Positions 1 to 10,302 are shown, counted from the stretch's first letter. The stretch is DNA of 50,237 bases from Alphaproteobacteria bacterium (GCA_028691835.1 JAQUYN010000008.1:1-50237), one strand, 5' to 3'. Notes: a model not told the origin generated them from the sequence alone. Program-made: numbers and translations.

Positions 1-529
1 CGTTCCCTGTGCCCTTATGCGCCGTGACACCATTCAGCTCCGTCGGTTCGCCAACCCAGACCCAGTCGGGACGAACCTTTTTATCATGAAGCCATGAAAC
101 AAGGTGCTTCGCCCCTGCCATATTGACTTCTTCATTATACGTCAGCGCAATATAAATAGGCTTGGTCAGTTTCGACGCATCAACAGAGGCCACAACGGAC
201 AAGACACAAGCCACAAAGCCCTTCATGTCGCAAGCCCCACGTCCGTAAAACCTGTCATTCTCGACAGTCATCGCAAAAGGCGGTTTAGACCAAGCCTGAT
301 TATCAACAGGAACGACATCAATATGTCCAGAAAAAACAATACCACCATCAACGGCGGGTCCAAGGCGAGCCCAAAGGCTGGCTTTCCCGGCGACATCCCC
401 GTCAATAATATCCACGTGAGCGCCTATCGCCTGTAAAGAAGAAGATACCCACTGAATTAAGGGCCGGCAATCATGATCCGAGACGGTCGGAAAAGAAATA
501 AGCTTTGCTAAAACATCTTGTACATTCAT
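1..529 (-). CDS. argE: Acetylornithine deacetylase (M20 peptidase family), 3' end outside window
   Basis: The gene starts with ATG at 529 and runs off the left edge, so about 176 N-terminal residues are visible. The M20 metallopeptidase metal site is present: a GHIDVVPV segment (His and Asp ligands) about residue 75 and GRGACDMKG (bridging Asp) about residue 105. A NEE segment near residue 137 carries the catalytic Glu. Family knowledge: ArgE removes the acetyl group from N-acetylornithine in arginine synthesis. DapE and other M20 amidohydrolases share these motifs, but the FSGHIDVVPVD and RGACDMKGF wording is closest to the proteobacterial ArgE type. It lies 91 bp downstream of lipA on the same strand and may be read from the same transcript. 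Family membership is clear; the exact substrate is inferred. Confidence 0.82.
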   Translation of the reverse strand, partial: MNVQDVLAKLISFPTVSDHDCRPLIQWVSSSLQAIGAHVDIIDGDVAGKASLWARLGPAVDGGIVFSGHIDVVPVDNQAWSKPPFAMTVENDRFYGRGACDMKGFVACVLSVVASVDASKLTKPIYIALTYNEEVNMAGAKHLVSWLHDKKVRPDWVWVGEPTELNGVTAHKGTGN

Positions 530-620
530 ATTTATCTCATCCATATAATTGAGGCCGCACTTTGCAAAAGATAGCATGTGTCTCAATCTATGCAAAGACC
601 GTCGATATATAAACGACGCC

Positions 621-1550
621 TTAGGACCCTTGCAATTGTGAGGCGCGTAGCTCGTAAAAATCCTCATCCGCATGATAGGAAGATCGAGTAAGCGGTGAAC
701 TCGAAACAAGCAAAAACCCTTTTGATTTGGCCATGTGCGCGAGCGCGTCAAACTCGGCTGGGGTTACATACCGTTCCAAGGGCGCATGTTTCGGCGTAGG
801 CTGGAGGTATTGGCCAATCGTCAGGAAATCAACCTGCGCAGCGCGGAGATCATCCATAACCTGCCCTATTTCCTCTTTTGTCTCGCCAAAGCCAACCATC
901 AAACCTGACTTCGTAAAAATGCGAGGGTCAATCTCTTTGACCTGCTGAAGTAAACGCAGCGATGTGAAGTAGCGTGCGCCGGGACGGATTGCGGGATAAA
1001 AACGCGGGACCGTTTCGATATTATGGTTGAATACATCTGGCCGCGCCGCAGCAAGCGTTTGGGCACCACCATCTTTATTTTTAAAATCAGGAGTTAGAAC
1101 CTCGATCACGCAGTCTGGCACCGCCTCACGCAATGCCTGAATCACTTGAGCAAAATGCCCCGCCCCACCATCAGGAAGATCGTCACGATCAACAGAGGTA
1201 ACAATCACATATTTAAGCCCCATATGTGCGGCAGCTTCTGCAAGACGAGAAGGCTCCTGCGCATCGAGATGTTTCGGCTTACCAGTCGCTACATTACAAA
1301 ACGCGCAAGCTCGCGTGCAAATATCGCCCATAATCATGAATGCCGCATGTTTGCGCTGCCAACATTCGCCAATGTTGGGGCATGCAGCTTCTTGGCAGAC
1401 CGTGTTGAGCTTGAGGCCTTTCACAAGATCAAGCGTCTTGGCATAGCCATAACCTGAAGGCGCACGCACACGAATCCAGTCAGGTTTCGGCGGCCCAAAA
1501 CTGTCAGGGTTCTTCTGCTTCTCTGGATGGCGGACTAGCTTTTCATGCAT
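621..1550 (-). CDS. lipA: Lipoyl synthase (radical SAM)
   Basis: A 309-residue protein of normal LipA length. It has the two cysteine sets of the family: an N-terminal auxiliary cluster motif in [12 protein letters not shown] and the radical-SAM motif CTRACAFC, plus the C-terminal RSSYHAD segment that supplies the last ligand. LipA inserts two sulfurs into octanoyl groups on lipoyl domains. Its substrate domain is encoded a few genes upstream on the PDH E1 beta subunit, and this placement after pdh-lpd is typical of alphaproteobacteria. The ATG at 1550 places [15 protein letters not shown] at the N terminus, as in relatives. It is separated from lpd by a double-hairpin repeat. Confidence 0.97.
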   Translation of the reverse strand: MHEKLVRHPEKQKNPDSFGPPKPDWIRVRAPSGYGYAKTLDLVKGLKLNTVCQEAACPNIGECWQRKHAAFMIMGDICTRACAFCNVATGKPKHLDAQEPSRLAEAAAHMGLKYVIVTSVDRDDLPDGGAGHFAQVIQALREAVPDCVIEVLTPDFKNKDGGAQTLAAARPDVFNHNIETVPRFYPAIRPGARYFTSLRLLQQVKEIDPRIFTKSGLMVGFGETKEEIGQVMDDLRAAQVDFLTIGQYLQPTPKHAPLERYVTPAEFDALAHMAKSKGFLLVSSSPLTRSSYHADEDFYELRASQLQGS

Positions 1551-1560
1551 CGACGTTATT

Positions 1561-1642
1561 TGTCATGCCAGCAAAGACTGGCATCCCGTTGAATTTTCAC
1601 TGTTTCAAAACAGATGGGATCCCAGCATGCGCTGGGATAACG
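1561..1642. repeat. Double-hairpin palindromic repeat between lpd and lipA
   Basis: Two adjacent stem-loops are visible. The first is ATGCCAG (1565-1571) paired with CTGGCAT (about 1578-1584). The second is ATCCCAGC paired with GCTGGGAT around 1619-1638. The outer ends (TTGTCATGCCAGC and GCTGGGATAACG) are themselves roughly complementary. The arrangement resembles the short palindromic elements dispersed through many alphaproteobacterial genomes. It lies inside an operon, so it could stabilise the upstream pdh-lpd message or attenuate lipA. No coding function is likely. Confidence 0.65.
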
Positions 1643-1675
1643 CCGACAATAAAGTCAGCCCCATCTCATCTTGGC

Positions 1676-3073
1676 TTACATATGAACGACACGGCCATAA
1701 GCATCAAGGACCGCTTCGTGCATAGATTCCGAAATCGTAGGATGAGGAAAAACCGTGTGCATCAGCTCGGCTTCCGTTGTCTCTAGCGCGCGGCCGACTG
1801 TAAACCCCTGAATCATTTCCGTCACTTCGCTGCCGACCATATGCGCGCCAAGAAGTTCGCCCGTCTTGGCATCAAAAACGGTCTTGATCATACCCTCGGG
1901 TTCCCCCATGGCAATCGCCTTGCCGTTACCAAGGAAAGAGAAACGGCCAACACGCACATCATAACCCGCAGATTTTGCTTTCGCTTCCGTCATGCCAACG
2001 CTGGCAACCTGAGGCGTACAATAGGTGCAACCGGGAATGTTGCCAAGATCAAGGGGATGAACGTCTTTTACCCCTGCAATTTTCTCAACGCAGATGGTGC
2101 CTTCATGGCTGGCCTTGTGCGCAAGCCATGGTGGTGCCGTGACATCACCAATGGCATAAAGCCCTGGCTCTGCGGTAGAGCTCCACTCATCGACCTTGAT
2201 GTGTCCTTTTTCGATAACAGCCTTCGTATTCTCAAGTCCAATATTCTCAATATTTGCAACGATGCCGACGGCCATAATCACGCGATCAAAAGACGCTTGA
2301 GTTGACTTTCCTTCTTTTTCAATCGTCGCGGTTACTCTATCTTTCGTTTTATCCAACCTTTTAACAATGGCTTTCGTTATGATCTTGAGGCCTCTCTTCT
2401 CCAAGGCCTTGTGTGCAAACGCTGAAATTTCAACGTCTTCAACAGGCATCACGCGATCCATAACTTCAACAACAGTAACGTTGGAGCCAAGCGCGTTATA
2501 AAAACTGGCAAACTCGATTCCGATAGCGCCAGAACCGACAACGAGAAGTGACTTTGGCAGAGTCTCAGGCACCATAGCCTCTTTATACGTCCAAACTAAC
2601 TTGCCATCCGGCTCAAGACCGGGAAGGATGCGGGGGCGGGCACCCGTCGCGACAATAATATGCTTGGCCGCAAGCTCGGCAATCTTCTTGCCGCTTTTAT
2701 CGGTGACCTCAACTTTGCCCTTGCCCAGCAATTTTCCCGTGCCTTCGATAACCTCCACCTTATTCTTGTTCATAAGGTGCTTCACGCCAGCGGACAATTG
2801 AGACGACACGGCACGAGAACGCTCGACAATCTTTTTCAGATCAAACGAGAAATCTTTGACCGTGATTCCATAAGCCCCAGCATGTTTGATCGTCGTGACA
2901 ACCTCGGCAGACTTCAGCAAAGCCTTTGTTGGAATACATCCCCAGTTAAGGCAAATCCCGCCAAGATGTTCACGTTCAATAAGCGTAACCTTCATGCCGA
3001 GCTGGCTGGCGCGAATAGCCGTCACATAGCCGCCGGGGCCACCACCAATAATAATAAGATCAGACGTTGTCAT
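1676..3073 (-). CDS. lpdA: Dihydrolipoyl dehydrogenase, E3 of the pyruvate dehydrogenase complex
   Basis: A 465-residue flavoprotein disulfide reductase of typical length. Visible parts are the N-terminal FAD-binding GGGPGGY, the redox-active disulfide in GGICLNWGCIPTKALL, the NAD-binding VGSGAIGIEFASFY, the second FAD segment YAIGDV, and the C-terminal active-site HPHPTISE with the His-Glu pair. It reoxidises dihydrolipoyl groups with NAD+. It is the fifth gene of the pdh operon, and its start overlaps the end of the small upstream gene by 14 bp, implying translational coupling. Of the E3 paralogues alphaproteobacteria usually carry, this one belongs to PDH by position. Confidence 0.97.
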   Translation of the reverse strand: MTTSDLIIIGGGPGGYVTAIRASQLGMKVTLIEREHLGGICLNWGCIPTKALLKSAEVVTTIKHAGAYGITVKDFSFDLKKIVERSRAVSSQLSAGVKHLMNKNKVEVIEGTGKLLGKGKVEVTDKSGKKIAELAAKHIIVATGARPRILPGLEPDGKLVWTYKEAMVPETLPKSLLVVGSGAIGIEFASFYNALGSNVTVVEVMDRVMPVEDVEISAFAHKALEKRGLKIITKAIVKRLDKTKDRVTATIEKEGKSTQASFDRVIMAVGIVANIENIGLENTKAVIEKGHIKVDEWSSTAEPGLYAIGDVTAPPWLAHKASHEGTICVEKIAGVKDVHPLDLGNIPGCTYCTPQVASVGMTEAKAKSAGYDVRVGRFSFLGNGKAIAMGEPEGMIKTVFDAKTGELLGAHMVGSEVTEMIQGFTVGRALETTEAELMHTVFPHPTISESMHEAVLDAYGRVVHM

Positions 3074-3353
3074 TTTCTAAATCCTCATTGTCGCCGTTGA
3101 CTAATTGCTTATCGATCCAATATTTCTTCAAAGGAGGCAAGGAAAGCGTGGAAAGCAAATAACCCGCGCAAGGGACAAGCGCATCCAGCCACATATTCTC
3201 AGGATGAACGCGACTTAAGAACATCGCAACGACAGCATAAGTAATAATGAGCAGGACAACACGACGAGTCCAGCTTGTCTCCCAAGCCTTATCAAACTCG
3301 ACAGTTTGATTGCGCTCTTCAATCTCAAACAGCCGTTCTTCTACTGATTTCAT
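3060..3353 (-). CDS. Small two-helix membrane protein inside the pdh operon, function unknown
   Basis: A 97-residue protein with a charged N-terminal stretch, a hydrophobic segment at about residues 31-50 (VVLLIITYAVVAMFLSRV), a second weaker one at about 54-73, and an acidic C-terminal tail. It begins directly after the pdhC stop codon and overlaps the lpd start by 14 bp, so it is co-translated with PDH subunits. I do not recognise a named family. The position suggests, without proving, a link to membrane association of PDH or an unrelated conserved passenger. The tight spacing on both sides supports a real gene. Confidence 0.75.
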   Translation of the reverse strand: MKSVEERLFEIEERNQTVEFDKAWETSWTRRVVLLIITYAVVAMFLSRVHPENMWLDALVPCAGYLLSTLSLPPLKKYWIDKQLVNGDNEDLENDNV

Positions 3354-4232
3354 TTAAACCACCAAGGCAAAAGGTTTCTCGATCAGCTTCTTAAATGCAG
3401 AAAGGAAATGCGCCCCAACTGCGCCGTCAACGGCACGGTGATCAACGGAAAGCGTACAGCTCATCACCGTCGCGACCCCCAATTGACCATCTTTAACAAC
3501 GACAGGACGCTGTTCACCAGCGCCGATGGCAAGAATGCAGGCTTGTGGTGGATTAATGATGGCAGCAAAATCTTTAACCCCGTACATGCCAAGATTGGAT
3601 ATTGAAAAACCGCCGCCTTGATACTCCTCAGGCTTAAGCTTTCCATCCCGAGCACGTTTGATAAGATCTTTCGTTTCAAGAGAAAGGCTTGCCATCGACT
3701 TGGTTTCTGCTGCACGAATAATGGGAGTGATAAGTCCCGCAGGCGTCGATACGGCAATCGAAATATCAGCATGACGATATTGCAAAATGGCTTCATTTGT
3801 CCAAGACACATTCGCCGCAGGAACCTTTTTCAGGGCAAGAGCAACGGCACGAATAATAAAGTCATTTACGGAAACTTTAATGTCATCAACTTCGTTGACC
3901 TTGTGACGCAGGGCCAAAAGCTCATCAAGCTGACATTCAACGGTCAAATAAAAATGCGGAACCGTTTGCTTGGACTCTGTTAAACGGCGAGCAATGACTT
4001 TGCGCATATTTGTGTTGGGAATCGCATCATAAGGCGAGATGCCTTGAATCACAGCCGCCGCAACGGGCAGCATAGCCCCAGAAGCAACCGAACCCTCTAT
4101 ATCGGCGCGGACGATACGCCCATTCGGGCCCGTCCCTTTGATCAGTTTCAGATCAATCCCTTTATCTACGGCCATCCGTTTGGCCAGAGGGCTTGCAATA
4201 ACGCGATCTTTCTGGAGAAGTGAGAGAGTCAT
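3354..4232 (-). CDS. pdhC: Dihydrolipoamide acetyltransferase (PDH E2) lacking a lipoyl domain
   Basis: About 292 residues from the ATG at 4232. An earlier in-frame start at 4283 lies inside pdhB and adds no domain. The protein opens directly with a peripheral subunit-binding domain (ASPLAKRMAVDKGIDL then GTGPNGRIVRADIEG, residues about 12-50). A linker and the catalytic acetyltransferase domain follow, with the DHRAVDG active-site motif near the C terminus. E2 proteins normally start with one to three lipoyl domains; none is encoded here, and only 13 bp separate this gene from pdhB. The single visible lipoyl domain of the complex is on E1 beta (pdhB), so acetyl transfer must rely on that domain unless another E2 exists elsewhere. 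Catalytic function is otherwise expected to be normal. Confidence 0.93.
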   Translation of the reverse strand: MTLSLLQKDRVIASPLAKRMAVDKGIDLKLIKGTGPNGRIVRADIEGSVASGAMLPVAAAVIQGISPYDAIPNTNMRKVIARRLTESKQTVPHFYLTVECQLDELLALRHKVNEVDDIKVSVNDFIIRAVALALKKVPAANVSWTNEAILQYRHADISIAVSTPAGLITPIIRAAETKSMASLSLETKDLIKRARDGKLKPEEYQGGGFSISNLGMYGVKDFAAIINPPQACILAIGAGEQRPVVVKDGQLGVATVMSCTLSVDHRAVDGAVGAHFLSAFKKLIEKPFALVV

Positions 4233-4245
4233 GTGTCCGTTCCCC

Positions 4246-5622
4246 CTATGCGGCGTTTCTAAAGCAAACCTTGCGCACCGCATCCGCGATACTATCAGTC
4301 TGCGGCAAAGCTAACTTTTCGAGGTTGAAGGCATAAGGGATGGGAGCATCGGCCCCCGTGACGCGCACGACAGGTGCGTCCAGATAATCAAAAGCCTGTT
4401 CCATCATCAATGCGGCGATCTCGGCACCAATACCAGCGAATGGCCAGCTTTCTTCAACCGAGACAAGACGATTTGTCTTTTTCACACTTTGCACAATCGT
4501 GTCCGTATCAAGTGGGCGAATGGTGCGCATATTAATGACCTCGGCTGAAATGCCTTCTGCGGCCAGTCTCTCTGCCGCGTCAAGTGCAAGACCGACCATC
4601 CGCGAGAACGCAACAATCGTTACATCAGTTCCAGCACGCATAACACGAGCCTTACCGATAGGAATGATAAAGTCTTCATCATCCGGCACGTCAAAGCTGT
4701 GGCCATAGAGGATTTCGTTTTCAAGGCAAATAACAGGGTTCGGATCACGAATAGCGGCCTTGATAAGCCCCTTTGCATCGGCGCTGTCATAAGGCGCAAT
4801 AACCTTCAGCCCCGGCACATGTCCATACCAACTTGCATAACACTGCGAATGCTGGGCGGCGACTTTACCCGCTGCGCCATTGGGACCACGGAACACAATC
4901 GGGCACCCCATTTGTCCACCTGACATATACAACGTCTTGGCGGCAGAATTGATAACTTGGTCGATGGCCTGCATCGCAAAGTTCATCGTCATAAACTCAA
5001 TAATGGGGCACAAGCCACCAAAAGCGGCACCAATGCCAAGACCGGCAAAGCCCATTTCTGTGATTGGTGTATCGATGACGCGTTTGTCGCCAAATTCTTT
5101 CCACATACCGACGGAAACCTTGTAAGCGCCCTCATATTCAGCGACTTCCTCGCCCATCAAGATGACGTTTTCATTACGACGCATTTCCTCGCTCATGCCC
5201 TCGCGCAAGGCCTCACGCACGGTCATTGTCTTAAATGATGTATAGTGTTTCTCATCAGGCAAGAGGGGGCCTTTATCCTGAACAGGTGGGGCCACCATTG
5301 CAGAAACAATCTGCGCAACGGGCGAAACAACTGTCGAGGCCGCCCTCTCCATAACATTATCTAAAGCCGAAGCGGCCTCGCCCTCTTCAAGCAAAATCGC
5401 AATAGGAGCATTGACAGCGACCCCTTCTGTCCCTTCGGGAACGAGGATCTTCCCCAGCACACCTTCGTCGGCGGCCTCAACTTCCATCGTCGCCTTGTCT
5501 GTCTCAATCTCAGCAATCACATCGCCACTTTTGATGGTGTCGCCTTCTTTCTTGAGCCAATGGGCTAAGGTTCCGTCTGTCATGGTCGGTGATAAAGCTG
5601 GCATCAAAATCTGAATGGTCAT
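4246..5622 (-). CDS. pdhB: Pyruvate dehydrogenase E1 beta subunit with N-terminal lipoyl domain
   Basis: A 458-residue protein. Residues about 1-78 are a lipoyl domain with the modifiable lysine in [12 protein letters not shown] flexible Ala/Val/Pro linker leads to the E1 beta transketolase-like domain from about residue 130 ([27 protein letters not shown]), which ends in the usual C-terminal domain. Together with PdhA it decarboxylates pyruvate using thiamine diphosphate. The lipoyl fusion on E1 beta is known from alphaproteobacteria such as Sinorhizobium and Zymomonas, where E2 also keeps one. Here E2 does not, which makes this domain the probable sole swinging arm. It sits 18 bp downstream of pdhA. 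Confidence 0.97.
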   Translation of the reverse strand: MTIQILMPALSPTMTDGTLAHWLKKEGDTIKSGDVIAEIETDKATMEVEAADEGVLGKILVPEGTEGVAVNAPIAILLEEGEAASALDNVMERAASTVVSPVAQIVSAMVAPPVQDKGPLLPDEKHYTSFKTMTVREALREGMSEEMRRNENVILMGEEVAEYEGAYKVSVGMWKEFGDKRVIDTPITEMGFAGLGIGAAFGGLCPIIEFMTMNFAMQAIDQVINSAAKTLYMSGGQMGCPIVFRGPNGAAGKVAAQHSQCYASWYGHVPGLKVIAPYDSADAKGLIKAAIRDPNPVICLENEILYGHSFDVPDDEDFIIPIGKARVMRAGTDVTIVAFSRMVGLALDAAERLAAEGISAEVINMRTIRPLDTDTIVQSVKKTNRLVSVEESWPFAGIGAEIAALMMEQAFDYLDAPVVRVTGADAPIPYAFNLEKLALPQTDSIADAVRKVCFRNAA

Positions 5623-5640
5623 AAGGCATCTTCCCTTTTC

Positions 5641-6669
5641 TTAGGATTCAATCAATATGTCTGTATAAAGTTCCGAAGGATCCGGTTCTGGGCTTGCCAA
5701 CGCAAAGTCTGCAGCGCGAGTCACGATCTCTTTGATTTCCTTCTCGATGCGCTTAAGCTTATCGTCCGTCATCAAACCCTCACCCAAAAGACGGGCGCGG
5801 AGCGTTTCAATCGGATCACGCGTCGTCTTCCACATTTCCACTTCTTCCTTTGAGCGATACTTGCCGGGATCCGACATACTGTGACCACGATAACGGTATG
5901 TGTCCATTTCCAAGATGACCGGACCTCGACCGGAACGAGCAAAAGCCAAAGCCTCATCTGCAGCTTCGAAAACTTTTGTCACGTCCATACCATCAACCTG
6001 ATGCCCCATAATGCCATAGGGTTCACCACGACGGTAAAGATCACCAACGGTGTGACGGTTCTTACTGGTTCCCATGGCGTAATGGTTATTCTCGATGACA
6101 TAAACAACCGGAAGCTTCCAAAGAGCCGCCATGTTAAAGCTCTCATAGACCTGTCCCTGATTAACCGCGCCATCCCCTAAATAAGTCACGCAAACGCCGC
6201 CGTCATTTTTGTATTTGTGTGAGAAAGCGAGGCCCGTGCCGATAGGAACCTGAGCACCGACAATACCATGTCCACCATAAAATTTCTTTTCGCGGCTAAA
6301 CATGTGCATAGAGCCGCCCTTCCCTTTAGAAAGGCCCCCAGAGCGCCCCGTCAGCTCGGCCATCACACCGTTCGGATCCATACCCATGGCAAGCATCTGT
6401 CCGTGATCACGATAAGAAGCAACAACAGTATCGACTTCATGCTGTGCCAGCTGCAAACCAACAGTCACCGCCTCCTGTCCAATATACAAATGGCAAAACC
6501 CGCCGATATGACCCATTCCATATAACTGTCCGGCCTTCTCCTCAAAACGTCGGATCAAAAGCATCTCGCGCCATGCACGTAAGAGGTCCAACGAAAAACC
6601 TTGGCCCTCTTGTGCTCCAACCGATTTCAGTTTTGCAGAAGATTTCATTTTCTGTTTCCTATCGTTCAT
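5641..6669 (-). CDS. pdhA: Pyruvate dehydrogenase E1 alpha subunit
   Basis: About 342 residues from the ATG at 6669, which has a GGGG run about 8 nt upstream. An in-frame start at 6702 and another ATG at 6648 are possible. Visible features are the heterotetrameric E1 alpha signature RRFEEKAGQLYGMGHIGG, the substrate-channel GGHGIVGAQVPIGTGLAF, and the thiamine diphosphate and Mg motif running from GDGAVNQG to IENNHYAMGT. The phosphorylation-loop-like RYRGHSMSDP is also present. It catalyses decarboxylation of pyruvate with PdhB. It is the first PDH gene and follows a 200-bp gap after ftsB, which probably contains the operon promoter. Confidence 0.97.
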   Translation of the reverse strand: MNDRKQKMKSSAKLKSVGAQEGQGFSLDLLRAWREMLLIRRFEEKAGQLYGMGHIGGFCHLYIGQEAVTVGLQLAQHEVDTVVASYRDHGQMLAMGMDPNGVMAELTGRSGGLSKGKGGSMHMFSREKKFYGGHGIVGAQVPIGTGLAFSHKYKNDGGVCVTYLGDGAVNQGQVYESFNMAALWKLPVVYVIENNHYAMGTSKNRHTVGDLYRRGEPYGIMGHQVDGMDVTKVFEAADEALAFARSGRGPVILEMDTYRYRGHSMSDPGKYRSKEEVEMWKTTRDPIETLRARLLGEGLMTDDKLKRIEKEIKEIVTRAADFALASPEPDPSELYTDILIES

Positions 6670-6870
6670 ATATGGGCCCCTGAAGCATAACGATCCATCC
6701 ATGACCTATCAAAATCAGCTGGAACAATAACTCGAGTCAATAATGAATGCACAAGGATTACCATAAGTTGTAGAAGTCCCGAAAACCTCACGAGAAAGTG
6801 AAGCGCGACTCGACCATGGTAATCGAAATGACACTGAAAAATCAAACCCCTAGAAGTGCAGTGCAACAAA
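6670..6870 (-). other. Gap between ftsB-like gene and pdhA, probable pdh promoter region
   Basis: About 200 bp without a convincing gene. An open frame on the minus strand covers it (6666-6869), but it has no recognisable protein features, and no similarity or overlap pattern supports it. The spacing contrasts with the 8-bp gap between eno and ftsB and the 18-bp gap inside pdhAB, so this is the likely site of a pdh promoter. I could not identify a clear -35/-10 pair by eye. Confidence 0.35.
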
Positions 6871-7209
6871 CTATGGAGTTGAAGGCTTTAGCTCGGCTGG
6901 GGGCGTTAAAATAACAATCTCGTTCGGCTTGGAATAATTCAAAAGCTCACGTGATTTTTCGTCAAGAAGATCTGGGTCCATACTATCGGTACGTAACAAA
7001 TCCGTGCGATGCTGAAGCTCTTCTCTATCCTTTTGAAGTTTGGCCAAAGTTGCTTCAGCAACCGTCACTTCATGCTGCATACGAAGCATGGCAAACCACC
7101 CACGCTCGCCTTGAATCGTATGATATAAAAAATACCCCACAATAATGGCGCCAAGCGTGGACCACAGTGTTTGCTGAAGCCATTTGCTTTTCTTGCGTGG
7201 TTTGACCAT
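6871..7209 (-). CDS. ftsB: FtsB/DivIC-type septum formation initiator
   Basis: A 112-residue protein with a basic N terminus, one membrane helix at about residues 16-30 (TLGAIIVGYFLYHTI), then a coiled-coil stretch (about 43-75, heptad-like VTVAEATLAKLQKDREELQHRTDLL) and the family segment ending in SRELLNYSKPNEIVIL. Septum initiators of this type form a trimer with FtsL and FtsQ at the division site. It lies between eno and pdhA, the standard alphaproteobacterial location. The assignment rests on topology, size, C-terminal motif and context. Confidence 0.88.
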   Translation of the reverse strand: MVKPRKKSKWLQQTLWSTLGAIIVGYFLYHTIQGERGWFAMLRMQHEVTVAEATLAKLQKDREELQHRTDLLRTDSMDPDLLDEKSRELLNYSKPNEIVILTPPAELKPSTP

Positions 7210-7217
7210 GTGAGGGC

Positions 7218-8546
<1,329 letters not shown>

Positions 8547-8576
8547 TTAGTCAGAAAAAACAACGATAATTCGCGA

Positions 8577-9434
8577 TTACTGATATGGTCTGGCAATCAT
8601 TTTCTGCGCACCTGGGAATGTGTACTTGTTGATTGTTTGCTCAACAAATCCGCTGTTGACCAAGTTTCGCAAGGCATTATCGATCATTGATGCAAATTGA
8701 TCTTCCCCCAGTTTCATTGCATAGGCGCTGGCAAAAACGCGAACAGGCTTATCGGGCGTGATATTACGAATGACTCCCGGATTGTTTTTATCAAAACGTT
8801 CCGCCTGCATAGTTTCGGCAAATGTAATATCCGCTTTGTTATACTTCAGTGCATTCAACAATTCGCTAAAGTCTGTTAAGTCTGGTAACGAGTAAAGGGT
8901 TGCGTGGGGCGCGTCCTCTTTCGCTATCGTACCAGCAATATCACCATCCACTGTCGATATGCGTACAGAGGGGTCGTCAAAACTCTTTTCATTATCTACA
9001 AAACGCCCGTCCTCTTTCCGAGCATAAGCGTTGATAATCGTGTAATAAATAGGCATTGTGAACAACTCAACCTTTCCACGCGTCGAACTTGTCCAAATGC
9101 TCGTACATAGCATATCAAAGCGATCACTCTTTAATGCTTCCGGTGTGGTCGCGGAACCAGTTTCTTCCGTCCACTCCACCTTCAAGCCAAGATCGCTAGC
9201 AAGCTTATTGATAATGTCCGCTGAAAACCCTGTAATCGCCCCAGTATTGGGATCTTTAATCGTGCTGGGCGGATAGACAACATACCCGCAACGTAGTTTC
9301 CCGCTCTTGATAACGCGGTCATAGGTCGTTTCTTGGTGAACGAATTCAGTGTCTGATCGCGATGATCCCCAGACCACATACCCAACGAAACAGGCAATCA
9401 GGAGAAAGACGGCGGCTGTGTATTTGTTCGGCAT
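8577..9434 (-). CDS. Periplasmic solute-binding protein, amino-acid type (paralogue 1)
   Basis: About 285 residues from the ATG at 9434, which has an AGGGG ribosome site 6 nt upstream; an earlier in-frame start gives an implausible N terminus. An N-terminal hydrophobic segment (AAVFLLIACFVGYVVWG) acts as signal or anchor. The rest is a family-3 extracellular solute-binding domain (YDRVIKSGKLRCGYVVYPP, TGFSADIINKLASDLGLKVEW, DRFDMLCTSIW). It is clearly homologous to the next gene, with matching segments throughout. No ABC permease or ATPase gene is nearby, so the partner transporter or a signalling role is unknown. Confidence 0.88.
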   Translation of the reverse strand: MPNKYTAAVFLLIACFVGYVVWGSSRSDTEFVHQETTYDRVIKSGKLRCGYVVYPPSTIKDPNTGAITGFSADIINKLASDLGLKVEWTEETGSATTPEALKSDRFDMLCTSIWTSSTRGKVELFTMPIYYTIINAYARKEDGRFVDNEKSFDDPSVRISTVDGDIAGTIAKEDAPHATLYSLPDLTDFSELLNALKYNKADITFAETMQAERFDKNNPGVIRNITPDKPVRVFASAYAMKLGEDQFASMIDNALRNLVNSGFVEQTINKYTFPGAQKMIARPYQ

Positions 9435-9444
9435 GGCGATCCCC

Positions 9445-10302
9445 TCACTGATAAGCTCTGGCAACCCGTCGATATGCATTAGGTGCTGCATGTTTTTCAA
9501 GCACGCGATCAACGAAACCCGCGTTCAAAAGATTTTGCAGGCCATTGTTGATCATATGCGCCAATTTATCTTCACCCATTTTCATACTAAAACTGTTAGC
9601 AAACAAACCAAGAGGCTGGTCAGGTGTCAGGTTTTTCACCGATCCGGGGTTCTTTTGTAAATACAGTGCAGCCTGAGGCTCCTCACTGAATGTCAGATCC
9701 GCTTTGCCACTCGTCACAGCAACCATCAACTGAGAAAAGTCTGTCAAATCAGGAAGTGAATAAGTTTTAGCCAATGGCGAAACAACCTGCGCCATTGAAG
9801 AAGATGTGCTTCCATCAATGGTTGCAACCGTCAAGCTGGGGTCGTTAAAAGATGGGTTCGAATTAAATCTGGGGTCATCGGCGCGCCCATAGGCATTAAT
9901 AGCGGAGTAATAAAGAGGGATTGTGAACTGCGCCGTTTTTCCACGGGCTGTTCTGGACCATACAACCGCACAATCAAGATCAAAGCGATCACGGTTAAGC
10001 CCCTCCGTCATCGCAGCGAAACTTGTTTCCTCACTCCACTCGATGGCAAGACCGAGGTCTTTGCCTAATCGCTCCATAATGTCATAAGAAATACCAGAAA
10101 ACGCACCAGTATTGGGATCTCTGATAAGGCTGGGCGGCACGACAACATATCCACAACGAATTTTGCCAGACTTGATCACACGGTCATAGACAGACTCTTG
10201 CGCGGCGGGGGTCTGTAGCGATGCCGCACGCTGCCCAAAACCATACCCAATCCCACAAGCGACAGCAGCAGACAGGATAACGGCGATGATAAGATTGCGC
10301 AT
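9445..10302 (-). CDS. Periplasmic solute-binding protein, amino-acid type (paralogue 2)
   Basis: About 285 residues from the ATG at 10302, preceded by AAGGGG. A signal-like segment (LIIAVILSAAVACGIGYGF) leads into a family-3 solute-binding domain (VIKSGKIRCGYVVVPPSLIRDPNTG, DRFDLDCAVVWSRTARGK, YSLPDLTDFSQLM). It lies 10 bp upstream of its paralogue, so the two arose by tandem duplication and are cotranscribed. The ligand pocket cannot be read by eye. In many alphaproteobacteria kdsA occupies this place between pyrG and eno; here it is absent. Confidence 0.88.
   Translation of the reverse strand: MRNLIIAVILSAAVACGIGYGFGQRAASLQTPAAQESVYDRVIKSGKIRCGYVVVPPSLIRDPNTGAFSGISYDIMERLGKDLGLAIEWSEETSFAAMTEGLNRDRFDLDCAVVWSRTARGKTAQFTIPLYYSAINAYGRADDPRFNSNPSFNDPSLTVATIDGSTSSSMAQVVSPLAKTYSLPDLTDFSQLMVAVTSGKADLTFSEEPQAALYLQKNPGSVKNLTPDQPLGLFANSFSMKMGEDKLAHMINNGLQNLLNAGFVDRVLEKHAAPNAYRRVARAYQ

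Noticed and set aside
6666..6869. 67-codon minus-strand frame between ftsB and pdhA
   Set aside because: It overlaps the pdhA start region and shows no protein features or ribosome site. It is treated as promoter space.
9840..9870. GGGTTCGAAT-like tRNA T-loop match
   Set aside because: It lies inside a solute-binding protein gene, and no cloverleaf partner sequences are present. The same holds for the match near 14944.
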